Positions 22,801-32,880 of a stretch of 64,000 bases of DNA are shown here, piece after piece. The stretch lies in the NCBI RefSeq assembly GCF_963082655.1, contig NC_081555.1:148529116-148593115 (forward strand), given 5' to 3'. The DNA comes from Stomoxys calcitrans (taxonomy: Eukaryota > Arthropoda > Insecta > Diptera > Muscidae). Within the stretch, counting starts at the first letter, position 1, and each line of letters opens with the position of its first letter. Both the position numbers and the translations under genes were made by a program. The notes beneath the pieces were generated by a model. That model was not told where the DNA came from and made no database searches. It was given only the letters and a program-made list of their open reading frames with translations.

Positions 22801-23235
22801 CCACATCAGTCTCCCCCTCATCGAGGCAACTCCTACAGAAGTCATCGTGCGGTATTTCCATGCGCGCCGCCATGCGGCCTCTGACACAGTATCCGGTTGT
22901 GACCCCTGTCAAAGTTCTCAAGGACTACTTGTCGAACGCCAGCAACTCCCTCGTCCTGCTCCGATCGATGACCGGCCATAGCGCCTTCGCAGTCCAGCAA
23001 CCATCTGCCGTGTCCCACCTCGCTATCGACGCTGCCCTGGCCATCCCCTTTACTGTGTTCAGTAGCTCGACAATTGGCACGTAGGCAAGACCGATGACCG
23101 GTCCGCCGGGCGCAGACGAACCCTTATTGGCGCCCTCGTCAGCCCTCTCATTTCCTGGAATCCCCTCATGCCCAGGAACCCATGTCAACGTCACATCGTG
23201 GGCTCGGAGCCTTTCCTGGAATTCCAAACAGTTCG

Positions 23236-23475
23236 TCACGCATCTCTACCTCACCATCCTCGACCCCAGGGCCTTGAGCGCCGCCACATTGTCCACATAA
23301 ATTCTAAGATTCGAGGTCGGTAAGCCCCTTGCCAGAATGGGCCCGGAGCCTATCCAGGGATTCCAAACAGTCCGCCACGCATCTCTACCTCACCATCCTC
23401 GACCCCAAGGCCTTGAGCGCCGCCACATTGTCCACATAAATTCTAAGTTTCGAGGTCGGTAAGCCCCTTGCCGGA
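23236..23475. repeat. direct duplication in the R2 RNase H region
   Basis: CACGCATCTCTACCTCACCA..TTGAGCGCCGCCACATTGTC and the following ~40 bp occur at about 23237-23336 and 23376-23475, 139 bp apart, with very few differences. Confidence 0.85.
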
Positions 23476-24189
23476 TTTTTCTTGCGGCCACTGCAATGGC
23501 ACAAACCTCTGCCAGAAAGACCCTACACTCGTCCGCCAGTCTCAAATACATACTGATATTGAGTGCATCACAGTAGTCCCCCAATCCAGGCCCTGACTCC
23601 ATCTTGGAGGAATCTGTGTAGATCGAGGTCTCATCCTCCTCAAGTACACCATCCGCCCTCCATTTGTCCCTTTCAGGAAAACGAATCGCGAATGATCTCA
23701 CTCCAGTCGGCACTGGCGGCAGGAAGTAGGACATCCTCCTCATTCTACCCTCCATAACATCCAGAATCCAGAATCGAACTGTGGCCGCAACCATCCTCCT
23801 TCAACATGCCGAGCTCTCTCAGCCTAAGCGCGACCCTGGCGTTGCAGTTCCAAATATAGGCCCCAATGGGCGCCTTTCCAGCATCGCCTCCAGGCCTGCT
23901 TGCGGAGCGGATTTCAGCGCCCCTGTGATCCCTACGCAGGCCAATCTCTGGACCTTCTCGTACTCCTTCGCCCACGTCCTCTTCCCTACGGCATCCAACC
24001 CTACCAGTGCTCCATAGGCCAGTACTGGTCTCACGATGGCCGTATATATTCATTAAATCATCTTGGGAGTCACCCCCCATTTCCTACCGAAAATCTTCTT
24101 GCAAGAGTAAAATGCCTTACGGCTTCTTTCCTCGGTGTTCCTTTTACAGGACAGGTTTGAATCGAGGACTATGCCTAGATACTTCGCCT

Positions 24190-24590
24190 CCTTCGGCAGC
24201 CGCAGGGTGACCCCGGGAGTCTGAACTCCGGTATCTTATATATACGCGTAAAGAGCACCAGCTTCGTCTTCCCTGGGTTGGTCCTCAACCCATTTCTGGA
24301 AGCCCTGCGGAGTTCAGTTTCCCGCAGGGTGACCCCGGGAGTCTGAACTCCGGTATCTTATGTATACAAGTTAAGATCACCAGCTCCGTCTTCCCTGGGT
24401 TGGTCCTCAACCCATTTCTGTTGGCCCATCGCGACAACCTCCTCAGAGATCCTTTCATGATCTCGCTGGTCATCGACAGAAACTTGCCTCGGCAGCTCCG
24501 TTTTCCCTGGGTTGGTCCTTAACCCATTTCTGGTAGCCCATCGCGACAACCTCCTCATTGACCCTTCCACGATCTCGCTGATCGTCGATA
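24190..24590. repeat. tandem duplications in the R2 RT region
   Basis: CGCAGGGTGACCCCGGGAGT occurs at about 24203 and 24322. CCCTGGGTTGGTCCT.AACCC occurs three times, at about 24270, 24393 and 24502, with flanking sequence. The duplicated pieces encode GLRTNPGKTEL on the minus strand. Confidence 0.85.
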
Positions 24591-25186
24591 GAAACTTGAT
24601 TCGGACCAGCAGCACGACGTTGTCCGTATGAGCGGTAATTTTCGTGCCATCCCCACCGAGATATTTCAGGATTTCATTAATCACAAGGTTCCACATTATC
24701 GGTGGGAACACCCCTCCTTGGGGCGTCCCTCTGGTCACCCGCTTTCTGACCACACAATCCCCCAGGTTTGCATTAATAATCCTGCCATAAAGCATATTAT
24801 TTGTCGATTGGAAGATTAAGGGGTGAATCCCCGTGCGGTCCAGTGCGGCGTCTATCGCCCCAATCTCCACACTATTGAAAGTCCCCTCAATATCAAAGAA
24901 GGCCGCCAAAGTGTAATCCTTCTGTCGGAGAGACATCTCGACTTCCTGTATCACCTCGTGGAAGGCCGTCTCCACCGACCTGTCTTTGAGGTATGCGTGG
25001 TGTGCCCCACTGTCAATCCTTCTCTCACTTTCAGGCCAATCTGTCTTTCCAGTGTTTTCAGCTAAAATGATGACAGACTAATAGGCCTATAATCCTTCGT
25101 CGTACTGTGGTTTATTCTTCCCGCCTTGGGGATAAGGACCAACTGGACTTCCCTCCATGCCCCCGGTATGTAGGAGCATGCCAGGC

Positions 25187-25292
25187 TCTGCACAAAGTTT
25201 CAGCTCAATATCTGTATTTTTAAAAACTGTAGCGTGATTTCAACAGACAGACGGTTGCAAACGGAATGACCACCCCATCCTTTGATGGTGGG
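25187..25292 (+). repeat. family B repeat tail, resumed after R2
   Basis: CAAAGTTTCAGCTCAATATC, CTGTAGCGTGATTTCAACAG and ACAGACGG lead straight to GCAAACGGAATGACC and TTTGATGGTGGGAACCC. The segment with ATCGTTAAATCG and the TA-rich block has been lost. Confidence 0.8.
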
Positions 25293-26043
25293 AACCCGTT
25301 TTCTTTTCGCGTTGAAAAAACAAAAAAATTATAGACATTGGATTCAAATATGAACACTAAGGTATATTCAACAATATTTCTGCCAAACCATCTGGCAACT
25401 CTGTTTTGCAATAAGATTATTCTTTGGAAGAATGATCTTTGATAAAACGACAGGTTGAGCATGCGCCATAGATGGCATTGTCTGCACATTGATACAACGT
25501 TGTAGTTGGACGCACATGACAGACTTCTCTATCCTCACACCTTTACCCTGCATGCTCTTCGATTTCAATCAAGTTTTTTTATATGGCATTTAATCGCAGT
25601 TAAACCGGACTTTTGGCTTAGAGCAAAACAACAACAGCAACTAAAATTTAAACTTGCAGACTTTATGTTAATTTCATTTAACACATAACATTAACAGCAA
25701 CTTAAGCAACGATCATGATCTGCTTCTCGATATCATATGATGATGATGATGATGATGTTCACCACCTCTGACAGACAACAGCATGGACATACGAATTGTA
25801 TCACCTGAGTGAGTGGTGTAATATGAGTAACTATGCCACTGGGTACATGGAGGCTGGTCGAATGGATGGATGGATGGATAGATGGTTGTATGGATGACTT
25901 ACTGACTGATTTAGTTGTCTCTTGCTTCATTGGCACAGAAATTAATACATTTTTGTCTGAGCATAGAAGAAAAAGAAAACTTTCAACACAGGCTTTGGTT
26001 TCACGTTGGCTTAATGTTGTGATTTTTGGGCAATCTTTATATA
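25293..26043. other. spacer with simple repeats
   Basis: Unique-looking sequence with a (GAT)n run at about 25738-25759 and (GGAT)n at about 25863-25884. Short frames are not recognisable. No conserved domain seen. Confidence 0.5.
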
Positions 26044-27290
26044 TAACAAGTAAAAGCGTGCTAAGTTCGGCCGGGTCGAATCTTATATACCCTCCTAGGG
26101 AGATCGGTTTATGGGGAAGCTGCATTAGGTTATAAACCGATTCATGCCATTTTCGACACGTATGTTAAAGATCATGAGAGAAGCCGTTGTACAAAATTTC
26201 ACCTAAATCGGATAATAATTGCGCCCTCTAGTGGCTCAAGAAGTCAAGACCCCAGATCGGTTTATATGGCAGCTATATCAGGTTATGGACCGATTTAAAC
26301 TATTCCTAGCACAGTTGTTGAAATGCATAAAAAAACACCTCATGCAAAATTTCAGCCAAATCGGATAATAATTGCGTCCTCTAGAGGCTCAAGAAGTCAA
26401 GACCACAGATCGGCTTATATGACAGCTATATCAGGTTATGGACCGATTTGAACCACTTTTAATATAGTTTTTGGAAGTCGTAACAAAACACGTCATGCAA
26501 TATTTCAGCCAAATCGAATAGGAAGTGCTCCCTGTAGAGGCTCAAGAAGTCAAGACCCCAGATCGGTTTATATGGCAACTATATAAGGTTATGGACCGAT
26601 TTGAACTATTCTTAGAACAGTTGTTGAAAGGCACAACAAAACACCTCATGCAAAATTTCAGTCAAATCCGATAATAATTGCGCCCTCTAGAGGCTCAAGA
26701 AGTCAAGACCCAAGATCGGTTTATATGGCAGCTATATCAGGTTATATACCGATTTGAACTATTCTTAGCACAGTTGTTGAAAGTCATAACGAAACACCTC
26801 ATGCAAAATTTCAGCCAAATGGGATAATAATTGCGTCCTCTAGCGGCTCAAGAAGTCAAGATCCCAGATCGGTTTATATGGCAGCTATATCAGGTTATAA
26901 ACCGATTTCAACCATACTCAGCACAGTTATTAGAAGTCATAAAGAAACACCTCATGCAAAATTTCAACCAAATCGGATAAGAATTGTGCCCTCTAGCGGC
27001 TCAAGAAGTCAAGATCCAAGATCGGTTTATATGGCAGCTGTATCAAAACGTGGACCGATATAGCCCATTTACAATCCCGACCACCGACCTACACTAATAA
27101 AAAGTATTTGTGCAAAATTTCAAGCGGCTAGCTTTACTCCTTCGAAAGTTAGCGTGCTTTCGACAGACAGACGGACGGACAGACGGGCGGACAGACGGAC
27201 GGACGGACGGACATGGCTAGTTCGACTTAAAATGTCGTGACGATCAAGAATATATATACTTCATGGGGTCTTAGGGCCCCATAAAGAGCA
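26044..27290 (+). repeat. family A repeat, nearly complete
   Basis: Head AACAAGTAAAAGCGTGCTAA with TTCGGCCGGGTCGAA. Then about six ~153-bp units (variant words CACCTCATGCAAAATTTCAG), and (GTCY)n-type microsatellite GACAGACAGACGGACGGACA.. at 27169-27213. The block AAGAATATATATACTTCATG follows, and the sequence breaks at GGGTCTTAGG near 27288, where family C starts; the final tail is missing. Confidence 0.83.
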
Positions 27291-28457
27291 ATAGGCTATA
27301 TAATTTTTTGATATCTCAAGGGGGGCGGACCCTGTCCCTTACCCCAAAAGTACCACCCAAAATCGAAAAAGTGGACCAATCGGGGCAATATGGGACTCAA
27401 ATGACCTTTCATTTGAGTCCCATATTGCCCCGGGAGTAGATTACATATTTGATATCAAAATTTGGGTCCAAGTACCTAGGGGGCTGCCCCGACCCCAAAA
27501 CCCCCTCAAATAGGCATATTGGACGATAATGATAACATGGGACTCTAATGAAAGGTATTCGGGAGTAGATTACGAATATGGTCAGAAAGAAAGAATAGGC
27601 TATATAATTGAATTGAAAGCTATTCGGGAGTAGATTACGAATATGGTCAGGAAGAAAGAATAGGCTATGTAATTAGATTATATTGGAAGAGGGGGACCCT
27701 CCCCCGTTACCCCTAAAACACCGCCCAAAATCAAGGTTGACCGATTGGGACAATATGGGCATCAAATGAAAGGTATTGGAGAGTAGAATACGAAAACGGT
27801 ATTCAAAGTTGGTTCAAGGAACCCAGGGGCTACTCCAACCCCAAAAGTTCCCCAAACAAATATATTGGACAAACATATAAATATGGGACTCAAATGAAAG
27901 GTATTCGGGAGTAGATTACGAATCTGGCATATAAAATCAGATCGAAGTTTAGGTGATCCCCCTTCCCTCCAAAAGCTTATAAAATGAGCATATGACTCCA
28001 TCATGCCTATATGGAACTCGGTTTTTTTGTTTGTTCTGTAGAATCAAAAACGGCTGTACCGATTTTCTTAAAATTTTCACAGATTGTGTAAGTTTGTCTG
28101 GAAGGAAACATAGGCTATATAATTTTTAGAAAACGGTTCCTCCCCCTTACCCCAACAACGCCATTCAAAACCAAAAGTGGACCGATAGGCACAATATGTG
28201 TATCAAATGAAAGGTATTGGCGACTAGAATGCGAATATCATATTAAAATTTGGGTCCAAGTACCCAGCGGGCCTCCCCAATCCAAAAACTAAACTTAACA
28301 GATATATTTGACGTTCATGTCAATATGGGCCTCAAATGAAAAGTATTCGGCAGTTGATTACAAATATGGAATAAAAAATTTGGTCCAAGTGTCCCAACCC
28401 TAAATCATATTAGAGAGTTAAAGAAGGCGCAGCGGAGCGGGACCGGTTCGGCTAGTA
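27291..28457 (+). repeat. family C repeat, plus orientation
   Basis: Recurring words TGGGACTCAAATGAAAGGTA and TTCGGGAGTAGATTACGAAT alternate with C-rich GGGACCCTCCCCC-like text. A segment at 28030-28130 reads AAAAACGGCTGTACCGATTT and GTCTGGAAGGAAACATAGGC. It ends near CGGAGCGGGACCGGTTCGGC then TAG; a CTAG end with GC-rich stem-like text would suit a Helitron-type terminus, but this is weak. No coding capacity. Confidence 0.65.
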
Positions 28458-28498
28458 CCATATAAATGTAAGGAAAATATGTTTAAAAAGTAATTTTG

Positions 28499-28661
28499 AC
28501 AAGTAAAAAGGCATTAAGTTCGGCCGGGCCGAACTTTGGATACCCACCATCTCGGGTATATATGTAAACCCCAATTTGTCACAATCCGGTGAATATTGGA
28601 TAAATTAGGGAACCAAATTCGGCACGGAGATTGGGTGGTCTAATATATATGTCACCCCAAT
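28499..28661 (+). repeat. family B repeat, head part of a split element
   Basis: AAGTAAAAAGGCATTAAGTT, TTCGGCCGGGCCGAAC and GATACCCACCATCTCGGGTA, then the first non-unit segment up to TATATGTCACCCC. It probably belongs with the family B body and tail at 30108-31041, on the far side of the SINE fragment and family C. Confidence 0.78.
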
Positions 28662-28712
28662 GGGTGTCGCACTGCGAGACGCCGTTTGGACTCGGCTATA
28701 AAAAGGAGACCC
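28662..28712 (+). mobile_element. SINE fragment
   Basis: GGTGTCGCACTGCGAGACGC then GTTTGGACTCGGCTATAAAA matches the interior of the SINE at 9562-9748. About 50 bp remain. Confidence 0.7.
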
Positions 28713-30107
28713 TTTTTATTGTAATCTACTGCCTAATACTTTTCATTTGAGTCCCATATTGACATGAACTTTGAATATATCTGGGGATTGGGGAGGCCCG
28801 CTGGGTAGTTTGACCCATTTTGGCTATTCGTTTTCTGGTCTCCAATACCTTTCATTTGATACCTGTATTGTCCCGATCGGTCCACTTTTGATTTTGAGTT
28901 GTGTTTTTGGTATAAGGGGGAGGTTCCGTCCCCCTTCCGATACCGAAAAATTATATAGCCGATGTTTCCTTTCATGTAAGGGGGAGGGTCTGCCTCTACC
29001 CGACATCTAAAATTTATACAGCCTATGTTGCCTTCCAGACAAACGTATACAATCTATGAAAATTTTTAGAAAATCGGTTCAGCCAAGCATCATATAGTCA
29101 TAATGGGTCTAATGGCGTTTTTGAGGGGTGCCGTGACCCCCTATACTTCGATCTCATTTTGTATGCCATATTCGCAATCTACTCCCGAATACCTCTCATT
29201 TGAGCCCCGTATAGAAATTAACGTCCAATATGTCTGTTTGGGGGAGTTTGGGGTTGGGGTGACCTGCCCTATCGGTACTTAGACTCAAATTTAAATACCA
29301 TATTCGTATTATACTCTCCAATACCTTTCATTTGAAACCTATATTGTCTCAATCGGTCCACTTTTGATTTTGGGTTGTCTATATGGCATAGGGGGGGAGG
29401 GTCCCTCCCCCCTTCCGATACCGAAAAATTATATAACCTATGTTTCCTTTCACACCAACCTACACAATGTGCGACAATTTCGGGAAAATCGGTTCTTCCG
29501 TTTTTCAGTCTATACGGAACAAACAAATTCAGTCCCATATATCTGTGATGGGCTAATGTGGCCATTTTGGGCGTTTTTTTGTGGGAATGGGCTGACCCCA
29601 ATACTTCGACATGAATTTGTATACCAGATTCGTTATCTACTCCGGTAAACTTTTCATTTGATACTCGTATTGTCCTTATCGGTCCACTTTTGATTTTGGG
29701 TGGTGTTTTTGGGGTAACGGGGGTGGGTCTGCCCCCTTCAATTATTAAAAAATTGTAAAGTCTATTCCTACTTCCTGACCATTTTCGTAATCTACTCCCG
29801 AATACCTTTCATTTGAGTCCCATCATCGTCAAATAAACCTATTTTAAGGGGTTTTGAAGCTGGGGCTGCCCTCCAGGAACTTGAACCCAACTTTTATTAT
29901 TCGTTGGTACTCTACTCTTGAATACCTTTTATTTCATTACCATATTGTCCCAATCGGTTCACTTTTATTTTTGGGTATTACTTTTGGGGTAATGGAGAAG
30001 GTCCGCTCCCCTCCCGATATCAAAAAATTATATAGCCTATGTTTCCTTCCAGACCAACTTACACAGTCTGTGAAAATTTCAAGGTAATCGGTTCAGCCGT
30101 TTTTGGG
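28713..30107 (-). repeat. family C repeat, minus orientation
   Basis: Same words as 27291-28457 but reversed (CCTTTCATTTGAGTCCCATA, AATCTACTCCCGAATACCTT, GCCTATGTTTCCTTCCAGAC). The two copies form an inverted pair separated by ~255 bp. Open frames across it have no domain and are incidental. Confidence 0.72.
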
Positions 30108-31041
30108 TCAGTTATCGGGAAGCCTTAATCTACTCACTGTTTCAAATTTCTGCAAAATCGGATGAAAAATAAAGTTTTGAATGTCCGTGAAGATATATTT
30201 GAAAATAACTTAGCAAAGACACAAACCTGCAATTTTAACAGAGCTATGTTAAGTGATTGACAGAGCACTGTTAACTATTTTTTTTTGTATTTTAAATAAA
30301 AAAATAGTTTTTAGCATTTTCTCACCTAATATTCTCCAAAATCACTTGCTAAAGAATTTATCTACAACTATAAAATGCTTAATAATAGCTAAACCCTCTA
30401 TGCCAAAAATATTTTTTGAAGACCTATATGACCCATTTTTAAAACGGCAATGCAGTGAACTCGTCATAGAAAGGTGATAGAAACTAATACCAGAATTAGC
30501 CCCTTCCAAGAGCTATTAGAATCAGAAGATTCTTTAGCAAGTGATTTTAGAAAATATTAAGTAAGAAAATGCTAAAAAAGATTTTTTTTATTTAAAATAC
30601 AAAACAAAATTAGTTAACTGTGCTCTGTCAATCAGTTAACATAGCTCTGTTAAAATTGTAGGTTTGTGTCTTGGCTAAGTTATATTCAAATTTATCACGG
30701 ACATACGTTTTTATGGAAATAAGACACTTTATTGGAAAATCGGTTCATATAGCAGCTATATTCATATATTGTTCGATTTGGTCCGTTCAAGAACCTAACC
30801 AGCTTGCATCAAAAAGACGTATCTGTGTCAAATTTCAGCACAATATCTCAATTTTTGAAGGCTCTAGAGTGATTACAGACACACGGACGGACAGACACAC
30901 GGACATCGTTAAATCGCCTTAGAGTTTTACGACGATTCGAAATATATATACTTTCTAGGGTCGGAAATTGTTATTTAGATGTGTTGCAAATGGAATGACG
31001 AACTGAATATACCCCCCTATCCTACGGTGGTGGGTATAAAA
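30108..31041 (+). repeat. family B repeat, body and tail, with nested MITE
   Basis: 30108-30180 carries GGGAAGCCTTAATCTACTCA..TTTCAAATTTCTGC. After the MITE come TCGGTTCATATAGCAGCTAT and CTCTAGAGTGATTACAGACA, then ACGGACGGACAGACACACGG, ACATCGTTAAATCG and TATATATACTTTCTAGGG, ending ACGGTGGTGGGTATAAAAA at 31022-31040. The tail complements the family B head TACCCACCACC. Confidence 0.83.
30181..30704. mobile_element. MITE-like element with ~180-bp terminal inverted repeats
   Basis: Left arm 30181-30362 and right arm 30527-30704 are inverted copies: ATGTCCGTGA at the outer ends, then TAACTTAGC.AAGACACAAA, ATTTTAACAGAGCTATGTTA and TAGCATTTTCT; CACTTGCTAAAGAAT at the inner ends. The arms flank ~165 bp of unrelated sequence with no transposase. 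It lies in family B sequence. Superfamily unknown; no clear target duplication. Confidence 0.82.
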
Positions 31042-32105
31042 ATGGCTTATAATAGATAAGCTGATCTGTAGGGCCATTATCATTAGTTATACACCAGAAA
31101 TTTAGTCATGCCGAAGTTTTGGCTGCAAACCCAAACCTCTATCATTTATGCACTAAATTTGTCTATGATGTTCAGCCTGCCGCCAATTTAATTAATAACT
31201 TGACAATAAAATTTTTAAATTATTAAACTAGACAACATTTACTGCAATTAAAGTCGAGAAGATTTCCAACTATGTAGTTTACCTGCTGATGATGTCATTG
31301 CATGCATTTACCACTCTGGGGCACTAGTAAAAACAGCATGGCAAATAATGTCTTTTAGCTTGAGACCAAATTGTCATAAAATTTAATTATATGGTGTGAT
31401 TGTTTCATTTTGTCTTTGTTTTGTTGCATTCTTAACTTTTTGTTAAGTTCACTTTTTCTTGTGACAACGCACCGTTGTGTGTGCACCACACAATGCAGAT
31501 GGCAAATATATTTCTCGCTGTTGGCGTCACTGGCTGCTGCTGCTGCTGGCTGTTACTGTTACTGTTGCACTAAAAGTAAACCCACATAATTTAATATTTT
31601 CCATAATTTTTTATGGAGCACAGTATTCGTCTGGCGAACTTGGTGATTGGTGTACCACCCATGGGGATAAGATCACTTAGACTGGTTGTCGGGCTGACTG
31701 GTAGAGTGGTGCTACATGAAATTTCCATAAAGGAAATGCATTCAACACCTTAAAGAGTCGGGGACCGCCCATTAATGGTGGAGAAAGCATCAGCATCAGC
31801 AGTGGCACGAAATTGTGGTCCCTTTTAATGTGTTGGCAGAAATGAAGTAATAAGTTTACCTTTAGTCACGCAACAGTTGTAACAGTCTTCAAAGGGAGCA
31901 AATGAAGCAAAGGAAAGTCATTTTAAGGTCAAAAATTAAAATTATCCCAAAAGTTTTTATTATGTATGAAAGAGGTCTAAAGGCAGAGTTTTAAATAGGG
32001 CACAAAAGTTGGTTATGTTTAATGCTCTCCTTAAAAAACACAGCAAACATATTTTACAAAAAAAAAAAACAGCACTCTAAAGGATACGGGTGAACATACT
32101 TTTAA
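31042..32105. other. spacer, no gene recognised
   Basis: Unique-looking sequence with a CTG-type run at about 31532-31546. No domain seen. It could be intronic or intergenic host DNA. Confidence 0.5.
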
Positions 32106-32680
32106 CATGGTCAATATTTACTCCCAAATCTTGGGAACCCACCACCATATTCTGCTAAAATATGGGAGCTATATCTGGTTATAGATCGAATTGAACCATA
32201 CTTTGCGCAGTTGCTGCGAGTCACAACAGAACACTATATGAAAAATTGCAGCAAAATCGGGGCTTATAAGGGCACAAAAAATAAAATCAGAGATCAGTTT
32301 ATGTGGGAGCTATATCTTGTTCTTGACCAATTTAGACCGTACTCATCACAGTTGTTGGAAGTCGTAACAAAACACCATGTACAAAGTTTCAGCCAAATCG
32401 GATAGAAATTTTGCCTTCCGGGGGCTCAAGAAGTCAAATGGGGAGATCGGTTTATATAGGAGCTATATCCAAATCTGAACCGATATGATCCATTTGCAAT
32501 CCCCAATGACCTACATCAATATAAAGTTACAGTGCAAAATTTCTAGCGGCTAGCTTTATGCGTTCGACCCCTATCGTGATTTCGATAGACGGACGGACAT
32601 GGCTAGTTCGACTCAGAACGTCGAGACGATCAAGAAAATAAACAATTTATGTGTTCCTATATCAATATTTCAAAAGTTCC
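32106..32680 (+). repeat. family A2 repeat, headless copy
   Basis: Starts with CAAATCTTGGGAACCCACCA, then units TATGGGAGCTATATCTGGTT. Tail parts are GATAGACGGACGGACATGGC, ..GTCGAGACGATCAAG, and it stops before the terminal GGTGG tail. A retrotransposon 3' end follows. Confidence 0.75.
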
Positions 32681-32880
32681 ACTTAAGGTTCTTTCTTTGA
32701 GAATTTTTCTGAATTAGCGAAAGTGAACATTCCAAAGTTGTTAGGAGTATTAAAAGCGATTTTGGTTCAACGGTGGAAACTAGAGGTCATCTTCCTCCTC
32801 CTGTTCCTGTGTGTTCCTGTCACAATGAACAAAAACTTCAAAGTAAGTCCGATAGCATACTGTCACTTAAATCTAACGGA
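32681..32880 (+). mobile_element. 3' end of a non-LTR retrotransposon related to 5220-6702
   Basis: Aligns by eye with 6508-6702: GGTTCT..TTTCTTTGAGAA, TTAGCGAAAGTGAAC, GCGATTTTGGTTCAACGGT, CATCTTCCTCC and GTCCGATAGCATACTGTCAC, then the tail CTTAAATCTAACGGAAACCT. The hexamer satellite begins at this tail. Confidence 0.78.

Larger units (their letters stand above)
22559..25180 (-). pseudogene. R2 polyprotein: RT, RNase H and C-terminus (broken)
   Basis: The 24358-24975 frame (205 residues) is RT palm: METAFHEVIQEVEMSL, FFDIEGTFNSVEIGAIDAAL and RVTRGTPQGGVFPPIMWNLVINEIL. The box normally reading YADD is AHTDN, so the active-site Asp pair is damaged. RTNPGKTEL follows. A linker lies near 23745-24080 (LAYGALVGLDAVGKRTWAKEYE in an adjacent frame). 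The RNase H start is at 23390-23794 (SIYTDSSKMESGPGLGDYC), and the late motif at 22925-23239 is LTWVPGHEGIPGNERADEGA. The C-terminal end lies near 22559-22765. Frames are broken repeatedly. Confidence 0.85.
22341..25186 (-). mobile_element. non-LTR retrotransposon, lineage R2, 5'-truncated
   Basis: On the minus strand it starts within RT (..PGAWREVQLVLIPKAGR..) at about 25180 and runs to a 3' tail of CAACCTAACCTAACC at 22341-22356. It is more GC-rich than its surroundings and less like R1 in protein sequence. It sits inside a family B repeat with ~10-bp imperfect target duplications. RNase H follows RT, so an I/Loa-type clade is likely. Confidence 0.88.

Noticed and set aside
25368..25568. 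A possible host exon on the minus strand (66 codons)
   Set aside because: No recognisable motif, no splice-site support, and an overlapping frame of similar length; evidence too thin.
28733..29648. Several frames of 80-110 codons in family C
   Set aside because: They exist on both strands, repeat with the C units and have no domain, so they are by-products of a repeat.
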